A stretch of 37,678 bases of DNA from Burkholderiaceae bacterium (GCA_947448305.1 CANFME010000013.1:1-37678), one strand, 5' to 3'; positions 25,784 to 34,743 are shown, counted from the first letter of the stretch. A program made the numbers and translations. The notes: generated by a model from the sequence alone, not told the origin.

Positions 25784-27730
25784 ATGATTCAATTAAGAAA
25801 TGTGGTCCTAAGACGAGGTGTAAAGGTTATTTTGGACCAAGCCAACGTAACCATTAACCCTGCGGAAAAAGTAGGTCTAGTTGGCCGCAATGGTGCTGGT
25901 AAGTCTTCATTATTCGCTTTATTAAACACCTCCCTGCATGAAGATGGCGGTGATTTTAGTATTCCGACTCAATGGCGGATGGCCCAGGTAGCACAGGATA
26001 TGCCAGAAACCGAAGAAAGTGCGACAAATTTCGTAATCGAGGGTGATACAGATCTAGTAGCTGCTCAACTTGAAGTTGACGCTGCAGAGTTGAGTGGTGA
26101 CGGTGACAGAATGGCTAATGCCTATATGCACTATTATGATTGCGGTGCGCATGATGCCCCGGCCAGAGCCCAGTCATTAATTCTAGGACTCGGGTTTAAG
26201 TTGAGCGAACTGAATAATCCAGTAAATAGTTTTTCTGGTGGGTGGCGAATGCGCCTTCAGTTAGCTAGAGCTTTGATGTGTCCATCTGAACTATTACTAC
26301 TTGATGAACCCACCAACCATCTAGATTTAGATGCACTCGTTTGGCTTGAGGCTTGGTTAAAGAAATATACTGGCACAATGATTGTGATTAGTCACGATCG
26401 CGAGTTTTTAGACTCCATCACTAATGTTACGGTGCATATCGAACATGCTAAATTAAATCGCTACGGTGGAAATTACAGCTCTTTTGAAGAGCAGCGTTCG
26501 GAACAGATGGCACTTCAGCAAAGTGCTTTTTCTAAGCAACAAGAAAAAATTGCCCACCTACAAAAATTTATTGCTCGTTTTAAAGCAAAAGCTAGTAAGG
26601 CAAAGCAAGCGCAAAGTCGAGTAAAAGCTCTAGACCGTATGGAAAAAATAGCTCCTCTATTGGCTGAAGCAGATTTTACTTTTGAATTTAAAGAGCCTGC
26701 TAACCTTCCTAACCCAATGTTGTCTATTCAAGAAGCATCTTTTGGTTATCCAGCGTCACCTGAGAATGGCAACTCTATGCCAACCACCATCATTAAAAAT
26801 GTAAGTAAGTCTGTACTTGCTGGGCAGCGCATTGGCGTATTAGGTGCCAATGGTCAGGGAAAATCAACTGTCGTTAAAACAATTGCGAGAACGCTAAAGA
26901 CGATCGCTGGAGAGATTGTTGAGGGTAAAGGCTTAAATATTGGTTATTTTGCGCAGCAAGAACTCGATGTTTTAAATCCGAAAGACAATCCTCTTGAACA
27001 TATGATTGCATTAGTCAAGAAGACTACTTCGGAAGGGAATTTAAGTGGTCAGCCAACTAGGGAACAAGATCTAAGAGCATTTTTAGGCATGTTTAACTTT
27101 AGTGGTGACATGATCTTTCAAGCTGTAGGTACGATGAGCGGCGGAGAAAAAGCACGTTTGGTTCTTTGTATGATTGTTTGGCAACGCCCTAACCTACTAC
27201 TTTTAGATGAACCAACCAATCACTTAGACCTCGCCACTCGTGAGGCTCTCTCGATGGCCTTGAATGAATTTGAAGGTACCGTAATGTTAGTTAGTCATGA
27301 CCGCGCCCTGCTCAGAGCCGTATGTGATGAGTTTTGGATGGTTTCTAAAGGTGGTATCGCACCATTTGATGGCGACCTTGAAGATTATCAAAGATATCTT
27401 CTTGATGAGGCAAAACGTCAAAGAGAACTTGCCAAAAAAGAGGGTCAAACACCAATTACCCCTGTGGCTTCTAAAACGATTGAACCGACTCCTGTTATTA
27501 AAAAAGCATTTGTTACACCAGAGCAGAAAAAGATTCAAAAGGAATTAGAAAAAGTTAATGAAAAAATTGAGAAGCTCACCTCCGAAAGAAAGCATCTTCA
27601 TGAACAACTTGAATCGCTAACGGATCTTAAAGAGATTACGACAACGAGCCAAAAGATTGGGTCATTAGAAGATGATTTAGCAAAACTTGAGGAAAGTTGG
27701 CTATCACTTAGCGAATCATTAGAAGTTTAA
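25784..27730 (+). CDS. yheS: ABC-F family ATPase, YheS type
   Basis: A 648-residue soluble twin-ATPase that probably acts on the ribosome, as do other ABC-F proteins. The first cassette has GLVGRNGAGKSS (~33-44), signature FSGGWRMRLQLA (~149) and LLLLDEPTNHLD (~169). The inter-domain linker is Lys/Ala-rich (ARFKAKASKAKQAQSRVKAL). The second cassette has GVLGANGQGKST (~355), MSGGEKARLVL (~449) and a second DEPTNHLD. The C-terminus (~575-645) is a long coiled coil. Order and motifs match E. coli YheS rather than EttA or Uup. No Shine-Dalgarno precedes the ATG, which follows a C-run. It ends 12 bases from the convergent oxidoreductase gene. Confidence 0.93.
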   Translation: MIQLRNVVLRRGVKVILDQANVTINPAEKVGLVGRNGAGKSSLFALLNTSLHEDGGDFSIPTQWRMAQVAQDMPETEESATNFVIEGDTDLVAAQLEVDAAELSGDGDRMANAYMHYYDCGAHDAPARAQSLILGLGFKLSELNNPVNSFSGGWRMRLQLARALMCPSELLLLDEPTNHLDLDALVWLEAWLKKYTGTMIVISHDREFLDSITNVTVHIEHAKLNRYGGNYSSFEEQRSEQMALQQSAFSKQQEKIAHLQKFIARFKAKASKAKQAQSRVKALDRMEKIAPLLAEADFTFEFKEPANLPNPMLSIQEASFGYPASPENGNSMPTTIIKNVSKSVLAGQRIGVLGANGQGKSTVVKTIARTLKTIAGEIVEGKGLNIGYFAQQELDVLNPKDNPLEHMIALVKKTTSEGNLSGQPTREQDLRAFLGMFNFSGDMIFQAVGTMSGGEKARLVLCMIVWQRPNLLLLDEPTNHLDLATREALSMALNEFEGTVMLVSHDRALLRAVCDEFWMVSKGGIAPFDGDLEDYQRYLLDEAKRQRELAKKEGQTPITPVASKTIEPTPVIKKAFVTPEQKKIQKELEKVNEKIEKLTSERKHLHEQLESLTDLKEITTTSQKIGSLEDDLAKLEESWLSLSESLEV

Positions 27731-27742
27731 TTAGGTATTGCA

Positions 27743-28729
27743 CTAAATATTGATAATGATGTGCCCTATCTTGTTCCCACCCTCAATCGCTAAGTGGGAG
27801 TCTGCAATCTGATCCAGTGAATATTCTTGAGCAATTGCAAAAAATGGCTTTTTGACTGCCAGCCACTGATTAATGTCAGATATGATTTTCTCTCTTTGCT
27901 CAGGAGTGATCGTATAGATTAAAGTAAATTTTAATGTGATATTTTTCGACATTAAAGCACCAATTGGTAACGGCAAGGTCGGAGGTGCCACAAAGGCATA
28001 CATCACACTCGTGCCACCAGGTTTAAGTATTTGGGCATTCAAGTGCAAATTAGCACCAAAATCCACCTCGATCACACGATCAACGCCTTGATCATCGGTG
28101 ATTTCATTCACCCGTTTTACGATGTCTTCTGTTTTATAGTTGAGAACAAAATCAGCGCCAGCACGTTTCGCATGCTGGGCTTTGGCCTCTGAACTTACTG
28201 TAGTTATTACTGTTGCTCCGCCCCATTTAGCCAGTTGTATTGCGTAGTTAGCAACTACGCCAGCTCCTCCAGCAACTAGGACCGTTTTTCCTTGTAAGTC
28301 TCCATCAGAAAATAAACAACGATGAGCCGTCATCACTGGAATGCCTAAACAGGCCCCCTCTTGAAAACTCAAGTCTTCTGGTAATGGTACGACCATCCAA
28401 TCTTCTAACAAACAATATTCTGCAGCCGTTCCATTGGGCCTCAAATAAGCTGCATTAAACACCCAGACCCTTTGGCCAATATGAAACGATGTAACACCGT
28501 CACCCATTTCATAAATCGTTCCGGCTCCATCACTTCCAGGAATTTGCCAACTATCAGTCAAAGCCCGCGACGTACCCGACCTTAGCTTAGTATCAGATGG
28601 ATTCATACCACTGGTAGCCATCTTTACTACAATTTGTTTGGATCCGGGTCTAGGTATAGCCAAATGCTCAATTTTTAAAACATCAAGGGCTTTACCAAAC
28701 CCATGGTACGTGGCGGCTTTCATCATCAT
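27743..28729 (-). CDS. MDR-superfamily NAD(P)H-dependent oxidoreductase (quinone-oxidoreductase-like)
   Basis: A 328-residue medium-chain dehydrogenase/reductase without the structural or catalytic zinc cysteines, as in quinone oxidoreductases and enone reductases. The N-terminal GroES-like domain has MNPSDTKLRSG (~56) and PGSDGAGTIYEMG (~83). The Rossmann domain has VLVAGGAGVVANYAIQLAKW (~149-168). KAQHAKRAGADFVLNYK (~182) sits where the adenosine phosphate binds. Three ATG codons in a row start it, the first sharing one base with the stop of the DUF1080 gene (TAATG), so it is coupled to that lipoprotein. Likely cytoplasmic last gene of a four-gene unit. Confidence 0.88.
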   Translation of the reverse strand: MMMKAATYHGFGKALDVLKIEHLAIPRPGSKQIVVKMATSGMNPSDTKLRSGTSRALTDSWQIPGSDGAGTIYEMGDGVTSFHIGQRVWVFNAAYLRPNGTAAEYCLLEDWMVVPLPEDLSFQEGACLGIPVMTAHRCLFSDGDLQGKTVLVAGGAGVVANYAIQLAKWGGATVITTVSSEAKAQHAKRAGADFVLNYKTEDIVKRVNEITDDQGVDRVIEVDFGANLHLNAQILKPGGTSVMYAFVAPPTLPLPIGALMSKNITLKFTLIYTITPEQREKIISDINQWLAVKKPFFAIAQEYSLDQIADSHLAIEGGNKIGHIIINI

Positions 28730-29337
28730 TAATTAATTGGTTTCATATAAAATTTTCTAAACTTAATAATACCGCTGCCGTACTGCAATGCGATAAATCC
28801 ATCTTTTAATTTATCATCCCGCGCATTCACCGTCTCAACGCCGTTAAATTTAACAATCAATTGACTACCGTTTGCAGTGATTTCCATTGTGTTCCACTGA
28901 CCACCGGCCTTAGGATAAGGTGACGACACTTTAGCAATATCTACAATCGCTGCGGTACCATAAGATGGATCAGGTCTTGCATCCCAAATATTCACTTCAT
29001 AGCAACTGACTGCATCAATTTTTTCAGGGTTTTGACAACGAATAAAGACGCCACTATTGGTTTGGCTATCAGCCCAGAACTCAGTGTAAATATGGAAATT
29101 TTGATACTTAACTTTCGTTACCAAGTAACTTGGTAGTTTACTAGTTAGGAAGTCTGCCTGAATAGAGCCTCTTTGTAAACGCCAGTTCGCATTACCTACT
29201 AAATTCCAATCGTTTAAATTTTTACCATCCTCATACACCTTCTGAACTATCGGATCATTAGCATTGAAATGGCTACAGGATATTAAAAATAAACATGTAG
29301 CAACAAGGGTAGTTGCTCTAAAAAACTTTTGATACAT
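28729..29337 (-). CDS. DUF1080 lipoprotein (3-keto-disaccharide hydrolase-like)
   Basis: A 202-residue lipoprotein: the signal sequence ends in the lipobox LISC with Cys21, so the mature protein is lipid-anchored and faces the periplasm. The rest is a concanavalin-like beta sandwich of the DUF1080 type. It has LNDWNLVGNANWRLQRGSI, FWADSQTNSGVFIRC (~91-105), YEVNIWDARPDPSYGTAAI (~113-131), WNTMEI and a late FIALQYGSGIIKFRKFYM. Relatives were annotated from a 3-keto-disaccharide hydrolase; others bind or cut polysaccharides. It sits between the exported amidohydrolase (51-base gap) and the MDR enzyme (one-base overlap). Confidence 0.88.
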   Translation of the reverse strand: MYQKFFRATTLVATCLFLISCSHFNANDPIVQKVYEDGKNLNDWNLVGNANWRLQRGSIQADFLTSKLPSYLVTKVKYQNFHIYTEFWADSQTNSGVFIRCQNPEKIDAVSCYEVNIWDARPDPSYGTAAIVDIAKVSSPYPKAGGQWNTMEITANGSQLIVKFNGVETVNARDDKLKDGFIALQYGSGIIKFRKFYMKPIN

Positions 29338-29388
29338 GACTGTCTCCTTTTAGTATTCATCAAACTTAGATTAACCTAATTAATTTTT

Positions 29389-30900
29389 TTAGGCTTGATT
29401 TTTATTTAAATTAACGTATCCATAAGACATGTTCGTTCTATTTGGCCCATCTTTTTCATAGATGTTTTTCGCCTGTAGAATTTTGTCTCCTTCTAATTCT
29501 GCGCGTTGCTTTGTTGTGTAATTGTAGATCCTTGCATTGTTTTCGCCAAAAATTGCATTCTTTACTGGTCCATTAGCCTCCCCCAGTGGTTTATAGCCGT
29601 ATCTTCTTCTAATGTCTTCAGGGATTTCTAAACGGCGAAAGGCTTCAATTTGCCATTGTGGCGAACCTGTCCATATGGCATCGGTCCCCCAAACAACGTT
29701 AGTTTGACCAAGTCCCCTGATTAATTGCCCCATCATCACGGCTGACAAACGTGGATCAACAATCGTGGTTTGAGCAAATAATTGTCCTACATCCGCATAG
29801 ACATTTTTTACTCCATACTTTGCTGGTACTTCGGCGAGATCAGTAATCCAATCAATTCGACCTGTCTTTTCAAACTGCTCCCATGCATCCTCAGCCTTAC
29901 CTCCACCGGCGTAACGATAACCACCGTGATAAATAATGAAATTCAGTTGTGGCCAATCTTTTGCTGCCTTACCTACATCGCTTACATTAACATAATTCAA
30001 TAAATTGGGAAATCTCTTTTCCACAGATGGTGGGAATAGTCCTTTATGTATACATACATTTTTCAATCCTGCTTTGACAAATTTCTCATAGGCAGGGTAT
30101 ACAAGTTTTTCATCATCTAATCGCCAAGGATGCTTTGATAAATCTTTATGGGTGTTATCGCCAATCGTGTAACCTTTAAAAGAATCCGGTTTAAGTACTT
30201 CGATTGCACGGTCAATTTCATCCATCCAACCATCGTAACCAGGCGTAAAAATGGCATGTGCAAACGCTCTTTTTGATCCTGCGATTGAATTAATGGTAGC
30301 TCTCGCATTTACTTTCATGTCATTGGTTAAAAACCAATCTCCCTCAACTTCTGAAGGAGCACCACTAATACAACATACTTTCGTATCACTATCTAAGTAC
30401 ATTTCCTTCAAATAGTTTGCAAACTTTAAGTCATCAATGGTTTGAGCTTTGTCAACGAGAGCAGGATTCCAACCCGCTTTACCCACAGCCAATCTTTGCT
30501 GTAAAAAGGATTGGATTTTTGTATCATCTCTTAAAAAATGGGTATGCATATCCATAATAAATTGGCCTTTGAGGCCATTAGCTCGCTCATCGGCCATCTC
30601 TGGCGTAGCAGCTTCTGCCTGCGTGACTGAGAACATGGGGCCATAGGTATCGTTCATTGCTAAAAATGCAGTTGCCATTCCGGAAGCTGATTTAAAAAAT
30701 GTACGGCGAGCCATTCCCTGACTTCTCGCGAGCTTTGCACCATAGGCTTTTACTCGATTTTCATATTCCTTTTGTTTTTGAGTTTGAGGCTGGGGCATAA
30801 ACTCATCACTCGAAACACACTGAACTGGAATTGGAGCAGGGAAAATAGACGACTCCGCTGGTGCTAAGGTAGCTATCTCTTCTGGACTTAATAAACTCAT
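29389..30900 (-). CDS. Tat-exported amidohydrolase (amidohydrolase_2 TIM-barrel family)
   Basis: A 503-residue metal-dependent hydrolase or decarboxylase-type TIM barrel. Metal ligand candidates are all present: His119 and His121 in MDMHTHF, His in VCIHKG, His in IIYHGGYRY, and the final Asp in VWGTDAIWTGSPQWQ. An ARRTFFK twin-arginine motif (Arg65-Arg66) followed by a hydrophobic stretch SASGMATAFLAM predicts folded export by Tat. Unusually the motif comes after about 60 hydrophilic residues rather than near the start. An ATG three codons before the twin arginines exists, but I recall related proteins sharing the longer N-terminus. The substrate is unknown. It lies 40 bases after the cytochrome-fusion gene. 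Confidence 0.87.
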   Translation of the reverse strand: MSLLSPEEIATLAPAESSIFPAPIPVQCVSSDEFMPQPQTQKQKEYENRVKAYGAKLARSQGMARRTFFKSASGMATAFLAMNDTYGPMFSVTQAEAATPEMADERANGLKGQFIMDMHTHFLRDDTKIQSFLQQRLAVGKAGWNPALVDKAQTIDDLKFANYLKEMYLDSDTKVCCISGAPSEVEGDWFLTNDMKVNARATINSIAGSKRAFAHAIFTPGYDGWMDEIDRAIEVLKPDSFKGYTIGDNTHKDLSKHPWRLDDEKLVYPAYEKFVKAGLKNVCIHKGLFPPSVEKRFPNLLNYVNVSDVGKAAKDWPQLNFIIYHGGYRYAGGGKAEDAWEQFEKTGRIDWITDLAEVPAKYGVKNVYADVGQLFAQTTIVDPRLSAVMMGQLIRGLGQTNVVWGTDAIWTGSPQWQIEAFRRLEIPEDIRRRYGYKPLGEANGPVKNAIFGENNARIYNYTTKQRAELEGDKILQAKNIYEKDGPNRTNMSYGYVNLNKNQA

Positions 30901-30940
30901 AGACTCTCCATCTAATTATTAAAGTTGAACATATTAAAAA

Positions 30941-31765
30941 TTAATCAAATGCCATCATTTCTGCAGTTATCAATCGGTTATCCAGTTTTTGTAAGCCTGG
31001 CAACCATCGAATCGATTTAAAAGCTCTATCTAACACGGCGTCATCACCAACTACCCCGTTAATAACAGCATTACCATTCTTTACTGCTACACGAATACCA
31101 GCTGGGGGCATACCATTTACTTTTGATAAAGTATTTAGGATATTTTGTTGTAACTCAACATCCGATAATTTGGAAGATCTTTGTATTTTTTGTAAATCAG
31201 CTCTCATTTTTAAAAATTCGGTTTGATTCAATCGACCATCTCGGTGGGTATCATATTCGTCAAACTTCGCAAAATAAGTTTCTTCTTTACTGAAGTTCTT
31301 TTTCTCTAAATATCCTAAACGAAATTGATCAAGAGAAATAAACTCCCTATCTTTTATTTGTAATTCGTCATACTTCAAAGCTGCCTGTATTGCTTGTGAG
31401 TCAATCTTAGCCATTAACAAAAAATAATGCACTAGGTTTTTAATTTCTTCATTTGACAATTCAGTATGGCCGCCTTTTGCCGACATTGCAGTATTTGGGA
31501 TACCCTCAATGGCTGATTCATACAAATAATTAAATCCTGCGCTAAGTCGCTTAGTCCAATCAGCAGAGGCTCCAATGCGAGGAGCGCTAGGAGCTTCGCC
31601 AGAGTGGCAATGACTACAATTTGTTTGATATGAAATAGCTAATTTTTCAATGAATCTTGGATCTTTTAACTCTGGGCTCGCCAAAGGATTGGCATTTAGC
31701 ATTGTGTTTGTACACAGGCTAATAAACCCAAAGATGTATTTGAAATTTTTACGAAAAATACGCAA
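30941..31765 (-). CDS. Secreted cytochrome c / EF-hand / BON three-domain protein
   Basis: A 274-residue secreted protein with a signal peptide of ~25 residues. A class I cytochrome c domain of c5 type (~33-120) binds haem through CSHCH (50-54), with Met94 in GIPNTAMSAKGG as likely sixth ligand. Next is an EF-hand pair: a degenerate first hand (~130-148) and a good calcium loop at 172-183 (DTHRDGRLNQTE, with His at position 3). Last is a BON-like domain (~205-265) with IRVAVKNGNAVINGVV. Start is TTG 31765; AAGGA lies six bases before it and the signal peptide needs it. It heads the unit with the amidohydrolase, DUF1080 and MDR genes. It is probably a periplasmic electron carrier. Confidence 0.85.
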   Translation of the reverse strand: MRIFRKNFKYIFGFISLCTNTMLNANPLASPELKDPRFIEKLAISYQTNCSHCHSGEAPSAPRIGASADWTKRLSAGFNYLYESAIEGIPNTAMSAKGGHTELSNEEIKNLVHYFLLMAKIDSQAIQAALKYDELQIKDREFISLDQFRLGYLEKKNFSKEETYFAKFDEYDTHRDGRLNQTEFLKMRADLQKIQRSSKLSDVELQQNILNTLSKVNGMPPAGIRVAVKNGNAVINGVVGDDAVLDRAFKSIRWLPGLQKLDNRLITAEMMAFD

Positions 31766-31864
31766 GCGTAATCCTTGATGTGTTGCCTAAGTAGTTATAT
31801 TCTTAACTAATTAACTATAAAACTTTTTTTGTAAATAGTTACTAGGGCAATCACTTAGTTGCGC

Positions 31865-32794
31865 TTAATTTATCGATTGGGAGTTTTGACTTTTCATTAA
31901 TAACCACATTGCAATCACAACGAGGAATAATCCTGACATTTGAAAAAAGGTTATTTCTTCACCAAGAAAATACCACCCCATGAATATCGTCGATAAGGGC
32001 CCTAAGATACCAGCTTGAGAAGTGAGGGCAGAACCAATTCTTCGAACCGAAAGCATAATAAACATCATTGGAATAACCGTACATAGACCGGCATTGATTA
32101 AACTGAGTAAATAAACATTCAAATGCTGATCAAGCAATTCTTGTGGGTGATGAAACATCATTTGTATCACGCTATAAAGAGCTGAAAAACTACTTGCAAA
32201 AGTCACAAGTCGAATACTGCCAACTTTTTTAACAATTTCGCCTGCAAAGATTAAATAAGCTGAATACAAGCAAGCACTTAAAAAAACCAAACTCATGCCA
32301 ATCCAAGCTGCTTGACCGTTAGTCATTGCATCTTGCAAGAAAGCCATGGTGACACCGATGTAGCCGACCACCATCGATATCCACTGAAACTTGGTGATAG
32401 TCTTTTTTAAAAAGAAATAGGAAAAGATGACAACGATTGCGGGAGTGAGATACAAGATGATGCGCTCTAATCCGACGGAAATATAGTGTAAGCCTAAAAA
32501 ATCAACGTAACTCGAAAGGAAGTATCCACAAAAACCTAGGCCGGCAACTTGAAGAATTTCTCTAAACTCTAACTTCTGTTGACCTTTTCTTTCTCCCGAA
32601 AAGAAATACACTAGCCAAAAAATAGGGAACGCCATTGCCATACGCAGTGCCAAAAACACCTCTGAAGTAGTACCATATCGATAGGCAAGCTTAATTAAAA
32701 TCGCTTTTCCTGAAAAGAAAACAGCGCCTAGACTAGCCATACCAATAGAAACATAAAACTGCTTTTTACTTAATGTCAAAACTTGAGCTTTCAA
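31865..32794 (-). CDS. DMT-superfamily (EamA) permease
   Basis: A 309-residue inner-membrane protein with ten predicted helices arranged as two EamA repeats. The first starts VSIGMASLGAVFFSGKAILI, the second IGMSLVFLSACLYSAYLIFA. Both repeats end in the usual segments (GLHYISVGLERIILYLTPAI and RRIGSALTSQAGILGPLSTI). The group exports or imports amino acids, metabolites or drugs; substrate unknown. The only good start is TTG at 32794, without a clear Shine-Dalgarno, so the exact N-terminus is uncertain. It is 173 bases from the ggt-like gene on the same strand. Confidence 0.88.
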   Translation of the reverse strand: MKAQVLTLSKKQFYVSIGMASLGAVFFSGKAILIKLAYRYGTTSEVFLALRMAMAFPIFWLVYFFSGERKGQQKLEFREILQVAGLGFCGYFLSSYVDFLGLHYISVGLERIILYLTPAIVVIFSYFFLKKTITKFQWISMVVGYIGVTMAFLQDAMTNGQAAWIGMSLVFLSACLYSAYLIFAGEIVKKVGSIRLVTFASSFSALYSVIQMMFHHPQELLDQHLNVYLLSLINAGLCTVIPMMFIMLSVRRIGSALTSQAGILGPLSTIFMGWYFLGEEITFFQMSGLFLVVIAMWLLMKSQNSQSIN

Positions 32795-32967
32795 ATCGTT
32801 ATTTTGAATATCAAACTCATCATACTCTAGCCTTTCGCATTCCTTTCGCTAAAAATGGGGGTTTTTTATTTGTATTTAGATTAAGGGCAGGTTATGCGAT
32901 CCATAATGTTGCCCTCTCAAATTCAATTATTTATTCTTATTTAGTAAAAATGTAGCGTATCAAGCAT

Positions 32968-34563
32968 TTAGAAGGCTGCTACAACTCCGTCTGCACGTGG
33001 ATCTGTTGCTCCTAGTAAAACACCATTAGGTAGGCGAACAATTGCTCCAGCATGACCTAGCGCAGAATCAAATACTCCCATCTTTTCTACCTCATGGCCC
33101 CTCGCTGTCAATTCCTCAAAGACATTTTCTGGAAATCGACTCTCAAGCTTTAAAGTATCTGAACTTTGTCCCCAGGTTCTACCTAAAAGCCACCTAGGGG
33201 CCGTAACTGCCGTTTGCAACGGTTGATTGAAGACTGCGTAACGTGTAAAGACAGCAGCCTGGCTCTGTGGTTGGCCATCGCCTCCCATATTTCCATACAC
33301 CATTACACGTCCGTCATGAAGCCTAGCCCCAGCAGGGTTCAAGGTATGAAACGGCTTTTTCTTTGGCATCAAAGCATTAATGTGGTTTTTATCTAAACTG
33401 AATGATGCGCCACGATTTTGCCAATTAATACCCGTTGATTCTAAAACAATGCCACTCCCGTATTCATGGTAAATGCTTTGAATAAATGAAACTGCTAGGC
33501 CATCTTTATCCACAGTTCCCATCCAGATAGTATCCCCTGGTCCTTTGCCTTCACCCCAGCTCATCGCTTGATCAATCTTGATTGATTTAGCTAAGCCATC
33601 TAAAAAGGATGGATCAAGATACTCTTGGGCAGCCTTTTTCATGTAACTTGGATCAGTAATTGCTGAGTCCCTTATTTGAAATGCCAGCTTTGTTGCTTCG
33701 ACAACTAAGTGCACATGATCTGCTGAATCTGCCTGAACATTTTTTAAATTAGTTCGGTCTAATAAACCAAGAATAATTAACGAAACTAAACCTTGGCTAG
33801 GTGGCTGAACATTATATAAATTACCAAGGCTATGTTGTAGATGGAGTGGATCTTTGATTTGAGCAAAATGCTGATGTAAATCTTCAAGGGAGATTGGGGA
33901 ACCAACACTCATTAAATCTTTGGCAATTAGTTGTGCCAAATCGCCTCGATAAAAACTATCTAGCCCATCACTTACAAGTTTTTTTAAGGTATTAGCTAAT
34001 GGTTGATTGGTCATGATACTCATCGGTTTGGGGGCTTGCCCCTCTACTAAAAAGGTCTTTGCAAATCCAGGAATATCTTTTAGCTCGGCTAATTTATTTT
34101 TAGTCAGTTCACTTTGACCATTTGTTACTGGAAAACCTTCTTCAGCATATTGAATAGCATCATTTAATAATTGATTAAGGGGTTTACTCCCTCCCAGAGT
34201 AGCGGAAACTTCAAGAGCCTTTTGCCATCCTGAAATGGTTCCTGCTACGGTATTTGCTGCTATGGCGCCACGAAATGGAATCTTTTGAAGACCTTTATCA
34301 AGGTACATTTCTATTGTGGCAGATGCTGCTGAAGCTCCCGATGCGTCAATGGCAATCTGCTCTCCGTTCGGTTTTAAGATTAACCAGAAACCATCGCCAC
34401 CAATACTATTCATATGAGGATAAACGACTGCAATCGTTGCAGCAGCCGCCACCATTGCTTCTATCGCATTCCCCCCATCACGTAATACTTTTAAAGCCGA
34501 TTGGCTAGCTAAATGATGTGGCGAGGTTGCCATGCCGTTATTGGCAAATAATGTATTAATCAA
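32968..34563 (-). CDS. ggt: Gamma-glutamyltransferase family protein
   Basis: An N-terminal nucleophile hydrolase of 531 residues, made as a precursor that cuts itself before a threonine. The motifs are NGMATSPHHLASQSALKVL (~9-27), GGNAIEAMVAA, and GPGDTIWMGTVDKDGLAVSF with probable nucleophile Thr345. NMGGDGQPQSQAAV (~440) also belongs to the family. No signal peptide is visible, so it is likely cytoplasmic, unlike classical periplasmic GGT. True glutathione activity is uncertain because many such homologues act on other gamma-glutamyl or acyl amides. Start TTG 34563 is supported by GGAG seven bases upstream, lying in the middle of an eight-base dyad. Confidence 0.88.
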   Translation of the reverse strand: MINTLFANNGMATSPHHLASQSALKVLRDGGNAIEAMVAAAATIAVVYPHMNSIGGDGFWLILKPNGEQIAIDASGASAASATIEMYLDKGLQKIPFRGAIAANTVAGTISGWQKALEVSATLGGSKPLNQLLNDAIQYAEEGFPVTNGQSELTKNKLAELKDIPGFAKTFLVEGQAPKPMSIMTNQPLANTLKKLVSDGLDSFYRGDLAQLIAKDLMSVGSPISLEDLHQHFAQIKDPLHLQHSLGNLYNVQPPSQGLVSLIILGLLDRTNLKNVQADSADHVHLVVEATKLAFQIRDSAITDPSYMKKAAQEYLDPSFLDGLAKSIKIDQAMSWGEGKGPGDTIWMGTVDKDGLAVSFIQSIYHEYGSGIVLESTGINWQNRGASFSLDKNHINALMPKKKPFHTLNPAGARLHDGRVMVYGNMGGDGQPQSQAAVFTRYAVFNQPLQTAVTAPRWLLGRTWGQSSDTLKLESRFPENVFEELTARGHEVEKMGVFDSALGHAGAIVRLPNGVLLGATDPRADGVVAAF

Positions 34564-34580
34564 AATAACTCCAGTTATTT
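34563..34580. promoter_or_regulatory. Dyad over the ggt ribosome-binding site
   Basis: AAATAACT (34563-34570) and AGTTATTT (34573-34580) are perfect inverted repeats separated by CC. On the ggt strand the Shine-Dalgarno GGAG falls at the centre. It could act as an operator or as an AU-rich hairpin presenting or hiding the ribosome site. Confidence 0.4.
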
Positions 34581-34743
34581 AATGTTTTTGAATTTATAGC
34601 ATATTACTTTACAGTCTCTGCTGATTTTTCTTTGTAAAATTTTTATTGTGCCAGTAATAAACAATCAACTGCACCATTATGTGACATGAGATACCTACCT
34701 GTGCGAAGATGTAATCAGCTCATTTAAATTATAGAAACGCACT

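Noticed and set aside
27297..27548. Overlapping frames of 83 codons on both strands inside yheS
   Set aside because: Lie within the second ATPase cassette and coiled-coil coding region; translations are not protein-like.
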